In this document: in pieces, positions 35,565 to 46,326 of the stretch
How the letters are laid out: each line of letters opens with the position of its first letter
How positions within the stretch are numbered: the stretch's first letter is position 1
NCBI GenBank assembly: GCA_029582265.1
Contig: CM055823.1
Span: forward strand, 12,970,060-13,034,059
DNA length: 64,000 nt
DNA from: Zoroaster sp. YZ-2022
Taxonomy: Eukaryota > Echinodermata > Asteroidea > Forcipulatida > Zoroasteridae
Direction: 5' to 3'
Program-made: the position numbers and the translations under genes
Notes under the pieces: generated by a model
What the model saw: the letters and a program-made list of their open reading frames with translations, nothing else
Told to the model about the DNA's origin: nothing
Database searches by the model: none

Positions 35565-37588
35565 TTACTTGGTGACATGATTCAAAATCAAGATATCTCC
35601 GAATTCGTGAAATGTTGCGAAGTTGGTGCTGAGGTTCAGAAGAACGAGGATGACAGCGAAGAATGCTTTTCTTTTTTCGCTTGTGTCACCTGTGTCACTT
35701 GGCAACAGAAAAAAGATGCTGTCAACAGATTCAGAAAGATGGTACCCAGCGAACACAGCTTGGTTTCTAGTAAGACTGAAGGAGCAAAAATCCAACCGAT
35801 AGGACTATTGACGCAAACAGAGCAAAGTGATCTTCGGGTCCAAATAGCAATATAAAGAGAGTCTGCAGAATTTTGCGAGAGAGTTCAACAATTTCCCAGT
35901 ACATGAACAAAGGAAACTAAACTAGATTATCTGATCTTGGTCATTCGTAACGGCATCCTCTTCGTGTGAAGCAAGCACTCCTGAATCATCATTCCTCGTT
36001 AAGTATTGTGAAACATCTGACAAGTGTTCACTACCGGAACCATTCTGGCTTTCATCTGTAGATACATCACCCTGATCAGAACCCATTTGGTTCAAACTAT
36101 CCTGGATTTGGTGCAAACTATCCCGGATTTGGTTTGGGTGTAAAGTGTTATTTATTTGAAGTTGTCCGTTGGTTGTGCGTTTATCGGTAGTGGCGTTATC
36201 CATATGTGTTGACTGCATTGTGGTAGGCTCGCCAAAGTTATCATCCAGGGGCTGGTCTCCTCCTGAGACATCGATCAAATGACAAGTGCAGCTACCACAT
36301 GTTCTTGATGATTTTTTTTCTTTTACTAGTCCACAAAAGCAGCAACAACACGATTGGGAAGCCGACAACATAGACGATGGCAGTCTCGGTTGCGTAAATG
36401 AAAGGAAGATGACGTTCATCTTTGCAATCGATAGAGTAATCATAATCGTAGTCTTTCGACCTTCGGCTCTGATTCGTTTAAACTCTTTACAGCCTGTTGG
36501 CAACAGTACTGCACATGCTTGGATACGACATAAAAAGCAACATTACAACAAACAAGAAGCACCTTTGTTTAGTTTTAATCAGGACATCTTGACCTCCCCT
36601 GGGACTTCTCGCTACAAAATATTTTGTGAAGCTGTAGCAACACAATGGCAAAAACAAAACGGCTACTACAAAACTGAGACCCATCAGGAACTCTATGTAT
36701 ATATTAGGGTATGTGAAATTTGGGAAGAAGCACTGAGGACTGATAAGCAATTGTAGAATGTTGATCTTAATCAATTGAAAAAATTAACTGAACCCTTCCA
36801 GAATCGGTGGCCAAGGAATTTCATAGAGTGCGGAACATATCTCGCATAATAATCTGAATGTAGCCAATCAAGATTTTAACTTGAGCAAGGAAAACACTGT
36901 CTAAACTGCGTTCATCGCTTCTGTATACGTAAAAAGTACCAGGTAATGGCGATGATTATCAAAGCGATTACTACGAAAATGGCAACGACTTTTAACAAAA
37001 ACAATCACTTCTTTTCCTTTGAGGGCATTGTTGACATTGCCCAAACAAAGAATAGAAATCCTCACTACATTGAATACACAACCAACCTGTATAACCAACC
37101 TTGCAAGTGCTGTCAATACCATCTCCGGCATTCACACAAGACTCTTTATGTGGACATGGGTATACATTGGGTAACTTTCCTCCAAACCTTTGGGTGTTTT
37201 GGTCATAAGAGGCATCTTCAGTGCGCACATTTTGGACAAATTGTACATAGAATTGGTAGTTAAAGATTGCGTCATCTGATCCCCATTCCCACGTCCAGCA
37301 GAAGCCAGGCAAGAGGTGCTGATACTCTCCTGAGCAATTAATTATATCATGTGGACACAGGCGACACTTACCGAACCGATCCGTACGGTAGTAATTGTCT
37401 ATACACGGACAAGCGCGGAAACCTGCGTGAAGATTTGTATTAGTACCCTTAGGACACACCGTGCAATCAGCACGACTGGTACCAGGGTGGTCTGTAGGAG
37501 TGACATAGGTTCCCTCCCTTGTTACATTTTTGGCAGTTCATACCTGTATCGTCAGCAACTTGCCCAGTCTTCTGATGATAAAATCCGC
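35565..37588 (-). pseudogene. Decayed Cys-rich multipass membrane protein gene
   Basis: Minus strand. After a probable acceptor (CACAG before 37588) comes a cysteine-rich ectodomain: TGMNCQKCNKGG, a shifted frame with HPGTSRADCTVCPKGTNTN, then FRACPCIDNYYRTDRFGKC, LLPGFCWTWEW, YPCPHKESC and GYTGWLCIQCSEDFYSLFGQ. Hydrophobic segments follow in other frames: KVVAIFVVIALIIIAITWYF, ILIGYIQIIM, MGLSFVVAVLFLPL, CFLFVVMLLFMSYPSMCS, YATETAIVYVVGFPIVLLLL, and YWEIVELSRKILQTLFILLF with GPEDHF. The order matches a metazoan family with GCC2/GCC3-like cysteine repeats and a C-terminal multi-TM domain, as I recall it. At least five frameshifts and stops break it. A genomic pseudogene is likelier than read error because the transporter gene is clean. 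Confidence 0.6.
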
Positions 37589-37730
37589 CTGTGAAATAAA
37601 TAAAGGAAGACTGAATAGAAAACATTCAATTTAAAAAAAATAAAATAAAAAAATAATAAAAAAATCAACTGTCAATGAATTGAGTATAAACATTCATTTG
37701 CAAAACTGCAATTTACCTATTTGTATCTAT

Positions 37731-37924
37731 CAACAAGGCATGGAATCATTGTGCTAGGTTTAGATTAAATCAGTGACTGAAAATAATACCCCATATGATA
37801 AGGTCATATTGCTACTGCATAAATGAGCCAGTAATTTTCAGTCACTGTGGTCTTTTCTTTTTAACTAGGACACCGATTCCATGCCTTGTTGAAAGTCTGC
37901 TCTGATCGTGACGATAGTGTCCCT
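37731..37924. mobile_element. TTAA foldback element, left-truncated copy
   Basis: Contains the paired CAAGGCATGGAATCATTGTG / CACCGATTCCATGCCTTG arms and the CAGTGACTGAAAAT / ATTTTCAGTCACTG inner pair. It ends CGTGACGATAGTGTCCCT before TTAA (37925-37928). The left tip is missing. Confidence 0.65.
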
Positions 37925-37928
37925 TTAA

Positions 37929-38333
37929 TCCTAAATTAGCTCCTAAGCAAAGGTTTTTCCCATGATACCATAACCAAATTTAGGCAAAATATGCTTTCAT
38001 AATAGTTTGAGTCTGTCCTAATTCAAGTTTTACACTCAGTTTACTGATAAAAATAAGGTTCAGCGATTACAGAGGGCTGATGAATTACACCATGTCAAAG
38101 GGGCTACGACTAGCCAAATAAGCCCCTTATATAAAACCTGCCAATTTAGATTACAGTTTTAGGGCTTCGTCTCGCTGGGGTCAGTGACCGCATCACAGCT
38201 TAATTAAAAGGTCAACATCAAAAATTAAATGTGAGGCATATAGGAGACACTAATCGAGCTATGGCCTGGCTGTGCAATGAGCTACGATATGCCACAGAGA
38301 AGGGGAACGTGAGCAAAGGAATTATACCACATA
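37929..38333. other. No gene recognised
   Basis: Spacer between two mobile elements, with no coding or structural signature. Confidence 0.4.
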
Positions 38334-38542
38334 AGTAGTATGTATGCAGCATTACGTACCCGGTTTGTGGTGGAGCAGAAGGAGGGATTAAGGAGGGTGA
38401 CGTCACCCTCCTCAATCCCTCCTCAATCCCTCCTCCGCCTCCACAAACCGGGTACGTAATGCTGCATACGTGATTGAAATCCTCCCTGGCGCGCGCGGGC
38501 ACGTCTGGGCGCGCGCGTGACTCCCTCCACACAAAACTGCAC

Positions 38543-38547
<5 letters not shown>

Positions 38548-38582
<35 letters not shown>
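38548..38582. repeat. (TA)n tract, left arm
   Basis: Start of the TA microsatellite that is continuous in the right arm (44760-44800) but split here by the hammerhead-bearing fragment. It resumes at 38718-38740. Confidence 0.95.
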
Positions 38583-38587
<5 letters not shown>

Positions 38588-38720
38588 TAACCTGTACGTG
38601 CGCGTGTAGGCCTATATATATAGGAGTAATCACTTGGTGACTATCAGTTGTCTGATGATCGCATAACGCGTGAAACTCGGAGTTACAACTACCAGCGTTC
38701 CACTAGTTTTACTACAAGTA
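38583..38720 (+). mobile_element. Hammerhead-bearing fragment inserted in (TA)n
   Basis: About 138 bp lying between two (TA)n tracts in the left arm and absent from the matching place in the right arm. It carries the hammerhead-like motif (38646-38690) and the tail CCAGCGTTCCACTAGTTTTA. The same tail and motif sit between (TA)n tracts at 61482-61555, so this is a mobile unit with a preference for TA repeats. Confidence 0.6.
38646..38690 (+). ncRNA. Hammerhead ribozyme-like motif, copy 1
   Basis: Stem I: AGTTGT (38646-38651) pairs perfectly with ACAACT (38685-38690). Core CTGATGA (38652-38658) is followed by stem II CGC/GCG (loop ATAAC) and GAAA (38672-38675). Stem III: ACT/AGT with loop CGG, then T as the base before the predicted cleavage site. 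This is a type I hammerhead layout with a tiny stem III, as reported for Penelope-like retroelements. A U-U pair stands where the first stem II pair should be, so activity is uncertain. Confidence 0.55.
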
Positions 38721-39729
38721 TATATATATATATATATATTAGCTCCTCCTGCTCCACCACAAACCGGGTACGTGATGCTGTACACACAAACTGCACACAC
38801 TGCTCCTCCTCATTCCTCCTAATGAGGAGGGAATTGAGGAGCAATTTGCTGCACACTCAAATCGGATGCTGCGCGCGCGGGCACGTCTGGGCGCGCGCGT
38901 GACTCCCTCCACACAAAACTGCACACAAAATACTTACTCCCTCCTCACAAAATTGCACACTACTTTACGTGAGACACGTCTGGGCGCGCGCGTCCAACTC
39001 CACACAAATCTCCCTCCTCACAAAATACTGCACACAAAATACGTAGTGCGCAAGCGCAGCATGCATATTGATGATTTCGGGTGGAGGTGTGCAGTTTGTG
39101 TGGTGGAGAATACATATTGATGATTTCGGGTGGAGGTGTGCAGTTTGTGATGCCGGAGGTGTGTAGTTTGTGTGGTGGAGGGAGTAGTGCGCAAGCGCCG
39201 CATGCATATTGATGATTTCGGGCAAGTTTGAGACAGTCGTTTCTCACACACATCACCTCTCTTCATTTACCTTGATCGAGCAACACCGTATAATATTGTC
39301 ACCAGTATGGCAACTTCAATTTTTTTAATTTATTTATTTTTACGAAGACAGACAAAAGAACGACTGTACATGAAGCTATTCAAGTATGATTTGTTAAATT
39401 TAATTTTAACACCAACAGCAATCTTTGACATCAATATATTTACAGATGGTTTTTATATTGGTTTTAAATTGGAAAACATTTGATAAACTGAAAACATTAA
39501 GGCCCGTATTCTAAGACGTTCCTCGACTCACACTCACTGAGGAACTCCTCATCCTCACTAAGGACCACCTCATACTCATTGAGGAGAAGGTGCTACTCAC
39601 TGAGTGCGAGGTCGACTTCACCTATTTTCCATTTCAAAGACCTCCCTCTTCCTCAAGTAAGTGTTCCTCTGTGAGTAAAGCTTGAGGAAGGGCAATACCT
39701 GCCTTGAGTCTTCCTCAGTCAGTCTAAAC

Positions 39730-40092
39730 ATGGCGTTTCTGTGGTTACAAAGACATGAAGATGTAGAAATTTTACAAGGATTTGGGAGACGGCCTAGGAG
39801 GATTCCTAATTTTGACTACAATGTGTATGATGAGGAGGAGTTCCGACAAAGATACCGTTTGACCAAGGATGCGTTTTATGAGTTGTTGGATATCATAAGG
39901 CCGAATTTGCTACCACACAATAACCGTGGGAGACCTATTCCAGTAGACTTGCAGCTGATGTTGACATTGCGCTTTTATGCTACAGGGTCATTTCAGTTAG
40001 CGTGTGGTGATTTGTGTGGAATTTCACAATCATCAGCAAGCAGGATAATCAAGAAGGTTTCTACAACAATAAGGCGCGTTAACCTAGGATAA
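39730..40092 (+). pseudogene. HARBI1-like transposase, N-terminal 120 residues
   Basis: The ATG at 39730 starts a protein with FRQRYRLTKDAFYELLDIIR, NRGRPIPVDLQLMLTLRFYA and the helix-turn-helix-like CGDLCGISQSSASRIIKKVS. This is the conserved N-terminal part of Harbinger DDE nucleases (normally about 350 residues). A palindrome at 40071-40165 replaces the rest, and none of the catalytic D, D and E residues is present, so it cannot act as a nuclease. The upstream Met at 39682 lies outside the conserved region. Confidence 0.85.
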
Positions 40093-40165
40093 CGCTGGCC
40101 TTATCTGGGGTTTACAAACGTAAACCCCAGATAAGGCAGCGTTATCCTATAGGTTAACGCGCCTT
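40071..40165. repeat. 95-bp palindrome truncating the transposase
   Basis: AAGGCGCGTTAACCTAGGAT at the left is mirrored by ATCCTATAGGTTAACGCGCC at the right, with CCTTATCTGGGG / CCCCAGATAAGG near the centre. It could be a tiny MITE or a hairpin scar of the deletion. A further CGCCTTATCTGGGGATAAGGCG palindrome overlaps its right end. Confidence 0.85.
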
Positions 40166-40219
40166 ATCTGGGGATAAGGCGAAAATGACACAATTATGCT
40201 TCCATAAGCGTCCAATGGG

Positions 40220-41083
40220 TTAAGGTGTTTCATTAATCTTAGCAATCTTGGCTGACCAGTATTTGTGCTGCAGGTCAAGAACCTCTAGTTTTCGTTTGTG
40301 TTCTTCATTCATGTTTTCGGATTTCTTCCTTAACATTTCCAATTCCAAAACATGTTGATCTGCTTGCATTTTCAGAACTGTCGATTGTGCCTCCGACATC
40401 GTCGATGTACGTGCCATAACAGCAGCTTTCACTGTAGACTTTCCTCGGACAGACTTTTTCGGGATAACCACAGCATTTGACACATCAGTATCGGTGTCTG
40501 TATCATGACGAACTTTATCTGCAAAGCAAGAAAATGTTGCCATCTGTATTTAATTAGTTGATCAATTTGTGCAGCAATTAAAAATGATTAAGAAAATGTT
40601 CCTCGTTTTAAAATTGTTTGGGGAATGTCATGTTTCACAATACCATTGCATGCTTACTTTACTCTTCAGACTTCTATTAAAAAAAGGAACCTACCTTTTT
40701 CGGTGTGATTATCGCCGTCATCATCAAATTCGTTTTCCAGGCTTTGGATTTGAGCTGGTATAATTGATGCAATAGCTTGGGCTTGTTCATCAGGCTCAGT
40801 GTCCTTCTTACCGCCACCAGTCAATTTGGTTTCTCTTGCGTCCTTTCCCAGAACCTTTTTAGCACGACTTTTGATGTTGTCCCACCACTTTTCAACTTTT
40901 TGACATCCCGTTTCACAACCCCATGTTGAGAATTGAAATTGTCAGCCACTTTATCCATGCTTCACTCTTGGCTTTTATACATTTGTAATCATTTTTTTTT
41001 GCTTTCAATGTTTCTTTATATTTATCAACCAGTTCGATAAGTATTGACTTCTCAAGCTCCGAGAAGTACTGCCTGTTTGACAT
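40220..41083 (-). pseudogene. Harbinger Myb/SANT-like DNA-binding protein, two exons
   Basis: Exon 1 runs 41083-40695: MSNRQYFSELEKSILIELVD, then in shifted frames ADNFNSQHGVVKRD and CQKVEKWWDNIKSRAKK, as in Myb/SANT-like (NAIF1-type) proteins. The exon ends at GTAGGT (donor). Exon 2 runs 40518-40220 after TTTGCAG and gives a coiled-coil-like tail ending KINETP. In Harbinger transposons this partner binds the ends and imports the transposase. Two frameshifts in exon 1 (around 40960 and 40910) disable it. Confidence 0.7.
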
Positions 41084-41527
41084 GGTTCCTACACTGGTAG
41101 GTGGGTACACAGAGAACGACCAGGCCGACCTAGATCTTTTGAATGTGCAATGTATAACAGGGCCGGTGCTACCAAGGCAATTGGTCTGACCTGTCATTGT
41201 TCATTCATGGTTATGTGATTTTGGATAATGAAAGGTTGGACCTGTGTGATGTAGATTCCACATTAACATTTTTATAACTTGTTGTTCAATAGCCAGCACA
41301 AGTCATAACAGTGCAGGCTGACCTCAATCAATTGCAACTTGAGGAATGTCTTTGAATAACAAAATGTCATTATTCCCGTAAGGTTGAGGTATACCTCAAT
41401 GAGGGCGAGGTAGACCTTCTCCTTTTCCTTGAGTTACACTTGAGTCCTCCTCACTGGAGTGTGAGTGGAGGATGACGTTGAGTGATGTCTTAGAATACGG
41501 GCATAAGTATTATTATTATTATTATTA

Positions 41528-42693
41528 TTTACTCTTTGAGTCTTTACTCTTTGAGTCTTTACTCTTTGAGTCTTTACTCTTTGAGTCTTTACTCTGAGTC
41601 TTTACTCTTTGAGTCTTTACTCTTTGAGTCTTTACTCTTTGAGTCTTTACTCATTGAGCTTTGAGTCTTTACTCTTTGAGTCTTTACTCTTTGAGTCTTT
41701 ACTCTTTGAGTCTTTACTCTTTGAGTCTTTACTCTTTACTCTTTGAGTCTTTACTCTTTGAGTCTTTACTCTTTGAGTCTTTACTCTTTGAGTCTTTACT
41801 CTTTGAGTCTTTACTCTTTGAGTCTTTACTCTTTGAGTCTTTACTATTTGAGTCTTTACTCATTGAGTCTTTACTCATTGAGCTTTGAGTCTTTACTCTT
41901 TGAGTCTTTACTCTTTGAGTCTTTACTCTTTGAGTCTTTACTCTTTGAGTCTTTACTCTTTGAGTCTTTACTCTTTGAGTCTTTACTCTTTGAGTCTTTA
42001 CTCTTTGAGTCTTTACTCTTTACTCTTTGAGTCTTTACTCTTTGAGTCTTTACTCTTTGAGTCTTTACTCTTTGAGTCTTTACTCTTTGAGTCTTCTCTT
42101 GAGTCTTTACTCTTTGAGTCTTTACTCTTTGAGTCTTTACTATTTGAGTCTTTACTCATTGAGTCTTTACTCATTGAGCTTGAGTCTTTACTCTTTGAGT
42201 CTTTACTCTTTGAGTCTTTACTCTTTGAGTCTCACTCTTTGAGTCTTTACTCTTTGAGTCTTTACTCTTTGAGTCTTTACTCATTGAGTCTTTACTCATT
42301 GAGCTTTGAGTCTTTACTCTTTGAGTCTTTACTCTTTGAGTCTTTACTCTTTGAGTCTTTACTCTTTGAGACTTTACTCTTTGAGTCTTTACTCTTTGAG
42401 TCTTTACTCTTTGAGTCTTTACTCTTTGAGTCTTTACTCTTTGAGTCTTTACTCTTTGAGTCTTTACTCTTTGAGTCTTTACTCTTTGAGTCTTTACTCT
42501 TTGAGTCTTTACTCTTTGAGTCTTTACTCTTTGAGTCTTTACTCATTGAGCTTTGAGTCTTTACTCTTTGAGTCTTTACTCTTTGAGTCTTTACTCTTTG
42601 AGTCTTTACTCTTTGAGTCTTTACTCTTTGAGTCTTTACTCTTTGAGTCTTTACTCTTTGAGTCTTTACTCTTTGAGTCTTTACTCTTTGAGT
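41528..42693 (+). repeat. 15-bp minisatellite, left arm (~77 units)
   Basis: Unit GAGTCTTTACTCTTT. Variants with ACTCATTGAGCTTTGAGTC punctuate the array and suggest sub-arrays amplified as blocks. The long frames through it (SLYSL, FESLL, KDSKS) are artefacts of the unit being a multiple of three. Confidence 0.95.
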
Positions 42694-42973
42694 CACGCGC
42701 GCGCCCAGACGTGTCTCACGCGCGCGTTGAGATTATATGCGCAGCATTACAAGCCATGGGTTCAGTCTTTACTCATTCCGAAATGAGTAGTTATAGGCCT
42801 ATATATAAACTATTTCTTCCGTTTCTTGTCAATCGGAGATTAAGCATCAGAGATTCAACATGAATGTTATTTCTGCTGTCAAACCCCATGCTTGTCACCA
42901 GTGCGGCAAAATATAATCTCAACGCGCATATAATCTCAACGCGCGCGTGAGACACGTCTGGGCGCGCGCGTGA

Positions 42974-43990
42974 CTCAAAGAGTAAAGACTCAAAGAGTAA
43001 AGACTCAAAGAGTAAAGACTCAAAGAGTAAAGACTCAAAGAGTAAAGACTCAAAGAGTAAAGACTCAAAGAGTAAAGACTCAAAGAGTAAAGACTCAAAG
43101 AGTAAAGACTCAAAGAGTAAAGACTCAAAGCTCAAAGAGTAAAGACTCAAAGAGTAAAGACTCAAAGAGTAAAGACTCAAAGAGTAAAGACTCAAAGAGT
43201 AAAGACTCAAAGCTCAATGAGTAAAGACTCAAAGAGTAAAGACTCAAAGAGTAAAGACTCAAAAGAGTAAAGACTCAAAGAGTAAAGACTCAAAGAGTAA
43301 AGACTCAAAGAGTAAAGACTCAAAGAGTAAAGACTCAAAGAGTAAAGACTCAAAGAGTAAAGACTCAAAGAGTAAAGACTCAAAGAGTAAAGACTCAAAG
43401 AGTAAAGACTCAAAGAGTAAAGACTCAAAGAGTAAAGACTCAAAGAGTAAAGAATCAAAGAGTAAAGAATCAAAGAGTAAAGACTCAAAGAGTAAAGACT
43501 CAAAGAGTAAAGACTCAAAGAGTAAAGACTCAAAGCTCAATGAGTAAAGACTCAAAGAGTAAAGACTCAAAGAGTAAAGACTCAAAGCTCAATGAGTAAA
43601 GACTCAAAGAGTAAAGACTCAAAGAGTAAAGACTCAAAGAGTAAAGACTCAAAGAGTAAAGACTCAAAGAGTAAAGACTCAAAGAGTAAAGACTCAAAGA
43701 GTAAAGACTCAAAGAGTAAAGACTCAAAGAGTAAAGACTCAAAGAGTAAAGAATCAAAGAGTAAAGACTCAAAGAGTAAAGAATCAAAGAGTAAAGACTC
43801 AAACAGTAAAGACTCAAAGAGTAAAGACTCAAAGAGTAAAGACTCAAAGCTCAATGAGTAAAGACTCAAAGAGTAAAGACTCAAAGAGTAAAGACTCAAA
43901 GAGTAAAGACTCAAAGCTCAATGAGTAAAGACTCAAAGAGTAAAGACTCAAAGAGTAAAGACTCAAAGAGTAAAGACTCAAAGAGTAAAT
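42974..43990 (-). repeat. 15-bp minisatellite, right arm (~68 units)
   Basis: Inverted counterpart of 41528-42693 (AAAGAGTAAAGACTC on the plus strand). The unit count and the position of AGCTCAATGAG variants differ from the left arm, so the arms are not held identical. Confidence 0.95.
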
Positions 43991-44757
43991 AATAATAATA
44001 ATAATAATACTTAATGTTTTCAGTTTATCAAATGTTTTCCAATTTAAAACCAATATAAAAACCATCTGTAAATATATTGATGTCAAAGATTGCTGTTGGT
44101 GTTAAAATTAAATTTAACAAATCATACTTGAATAGCTTCATGTACAGTCGTTCTTTTGTCTGTCTTCGTAAAAATAAATAAATTAAAAAAATTGAAGTTG
44201 CCATACTGGTGACAATATTATACGGTGTTGCTCGATCAAGGTAAATGAAGAGAGGTGATGTGTGTGAGAAACGACTGTCTCAAACTTGCCCGAAATCATC
44301 AATATGCATGCGGCGCTTGCGCACTACTCCCTCCACCACACAAACTACACACCTCCGGCATCACAAACTGCACACCTCCACCCGAAATCATCAATATGTA
44401 TTCTCCACCACACAAACTGCACACCTCCACCCGAAATCATCAATATGCATGCTGCGCTTGCGCACTACGTATTTTGTGAGGAGGGAGATTTGTGTGGAGT
44501 TGGACGCGCGCGCCCAGACATGTCTCACGTAAAGTAGTGTGCAATTTTGTGAGGAGGGAGTAAGTATTTTGTGTGCAGTTTTGTGTGGAGGGAGTCACGC
44601 GCGCGCCCAGACGTGCCCGCGCGCGCAGCATCCGATTTGAGTGTGCAGCAAATTGCTCCTCAATTCCCTCCTCATTAGGAGGAATGAGGAGGAGCAGTGT
44701 GTGCAGTTTGTGTGTACAGCATCACGTACCCGGTTTGTGGTGGAGCAGAAGGAGGAG

Positions 44758-44759
<2 letters not shown>

Positions 44760-44800
<41 letters not shown>
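44760..44800. repeat. (TA)n tract, right arm
   Basis: Uninterrupted counterpart of the split TA tract of the left arm. Confidence 0.95.
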
Positions 44801-44803
<3 letters not shown>

Positions 44804-45018
44804 GTGCAGTTTTGTGTGGAGGGAGTCACGCGCGCGCCCAGACGTGCCCGCGCGCGCCAGGGAGGATTTCAATCACGTATGCAGCATTACGTACCCGGTT
44901 TGTGGAGGCGGAGGAGGGATTGAGGAGGGATTGAGGAGGGTGACGTCACCCTCCTTAATCCCTCCTTCTGCTCCACCACAAACCGGGTACGTAATGCTGC
45001 ATACATACTACTCACATA

Positions 45019-45716
45019 AATAACTTCCAATCACTTGGAAAAATGTTTTATGATAGACAACTAATCTGTGTATAAAATGGGAGCCAAGATCCAACAGAAC
45101 ATTGGATACAAATGAATAAAACAAATTATCACTTGCTGGGTCACTTTAGGGAGGGCGAAATCATTTCAAAAAGGGGTATTATTTGTAGCATGTAGACTTT
45201 GAGATGCTAATAACTACAATGCGAAATAAAATACTATTGTACAGTATAATTATTATTTAAATTGCTGCATTTAGGCATAGTCATTGTGTGATTTTGTATG
45301 ATTTGAAATAATGCTTTCACAAGTATAAACAAAATCCAATTGAATCATGCCATTATGGCAAAAAAATAATATGGGAATTTTCTTTTTGTATTTTCTTTTT
45401 TTTGCGATTTTTTTTCTTCATATTTTAATTGTTTTTATTTATTTTGTCAATAAGACCCCTTTAATCTAAAAAATTCAGCTTGGTATCCTCGAGTTTTGGA
45501 TTCAGCACCACAAATTAGGTTAGTTGGACATGATACTAACTTTTACTAAAAATGCCTCTTACTGCCTTTAATACAGTCCCTACCTTTAATACAGTTATGT
45601 AAGGATATTCAGAATTTACCAAATTTACTACACCCTAATGTGCACTGTGGGAATACTGCCACAAATTGACTGGAACATGGTTTTGCTAAAATATTATATA
45701 CATAAAGGGTTGTAAA
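45019..45716. other. No gene recognised
   Basis: AT-rich spacer between the foldback element and the piggyBac-like MITE. Confidence 0.45.
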
Positions 45717-45720
45717 TTAA

Positions 45721-46322
45721 CCCTTTCTTATGAGATTCCTTGTGTTTAATTTGATACGAGTCCTCGTAGTCTCATAAAGAGTCCTCGTCTCATATTTCAA
45801 ATCGACTCCAACCTAGTCCCCAGGGTGTACCTCGTTCTCATGGCTAGACCGCAGCGGCGTAGCCACGGGGGCCTGGGGGACACGTGTCCCCCACAAATTT
45901 ACAGTGCCCCCCCCCCAGGTCCCTCCCCACGAAAAATTACACCCCTTACACACCCATGAATTACACCCCTCTGAATTACAACCCTCAGCCATCCCCAATG
46001 GTGTTTTACGTAGTTGTTTGTTTACGCAAAACATTTTGTATATTCAATTTGAAAGCACGGTGTGTTACTGAGTTATAATAATTTCGATAAAATTACTTAT
46101 CGAAACATTTGATGTGTTAAACAAATTTATATACGCATATAGTATAAAAAACATATTTGAAATATTTTTTTCCCACCACGGTCTAGCCATGAGAACGAGG
46201 TACACCCTGGGGACGAGGTTAGAGTCGATTTGAAATATGAGACGAGGACTCTCTATGAGACTACAAGGACTCCCTCTGCCGAAATGTATCAAATTAAACA
46301 CAAGGAATCTCATAAGAAAGGG
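45721..46322. mobile_element. piggyBac-like MITE
   Basis: Ends CCCTTTCTTATGAGATTCC and GGAATCTCATAAGAAAGGG are flanked by TTAA (45717-45720 and 46323-46326). The inverted repeats run about 130 bp each, including CTCATGGCTAGACCG / CGGTCTAGCCATGAG. CCCTTT next to TTAA is typical of piggyBac. The central part, starting CAGCGGCGTAGCCACGGGGG at about 45852, resembles an end of another DNA transposon lodged inside. No transposase. Confidence 0.75.
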
Positions 46323-46326
46323 TTAA

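Larger units (their letters stand above)
39501..41503. mobile_element. Harbinger transposon in left arm
   Basis: 2,003 bp with terminal inverted repeats GGCCCGTATTCTAAGAC and GTCTTAGAATACGGGCA, flanked by TAA (39498-39500 and 41504-41506). The right arm of the host palindrome lacks it and reads straight through AAAACATTAAGTATTATT (complement of 44003-44025), which proves ends and duplication. It encodes a truncated transposase (+) and a two-exon Myb-like protein (-), the normal PIF/Harbinger gene pair. Both genes are damaged. Confidence 0.9.
38334..45012. mobile_element. Giant TU-like foldback element
   Basis: A near-perfect palindrome. It starts AGTAGTATGTATGCAGC, ends with the complement, and is flanked by CACATA (38328-38333 and 45013-45018). 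Each arm, from outside in, has a GC-rich region with GGGCGCGCGCG blocks, a ~300-bp unique segment and a 15-bp minisatellite. The loop is about 180 bp (42743-42923). Without later insertions each arm is about 2.2-2.4 kb. Long inverted repeats with 15-bp tandem repeats are the described build of sea-urchin TU elements. No enzyme is encoded by the palindrome itself; the Harbinger genes inside the left arm belong to a later insertion. Confidence 0.85.

Noticed and set aside
38218..39266. Cys/His-rich frames duplicated at 44245-45023
   Set aside because: Both sets lie in the GC-rich palindrome arms and appear on both strands. They are mirror images caused by the inverted repeat.
41661..43914. Long frames encoding SLYSL, FESLL or KDSKS repeats on both strands
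   Set aside because: They are the three-frame translations of a 15-bp minisatellite, whose unit length is a multiple of three, so all frames stay open. Nothing else supports a protein.
41528..43990. CRISPR-like regular repeats
   Set aside because: The repeats abut without unique spacers, the units are 15 bp, and the context is animal DNA.
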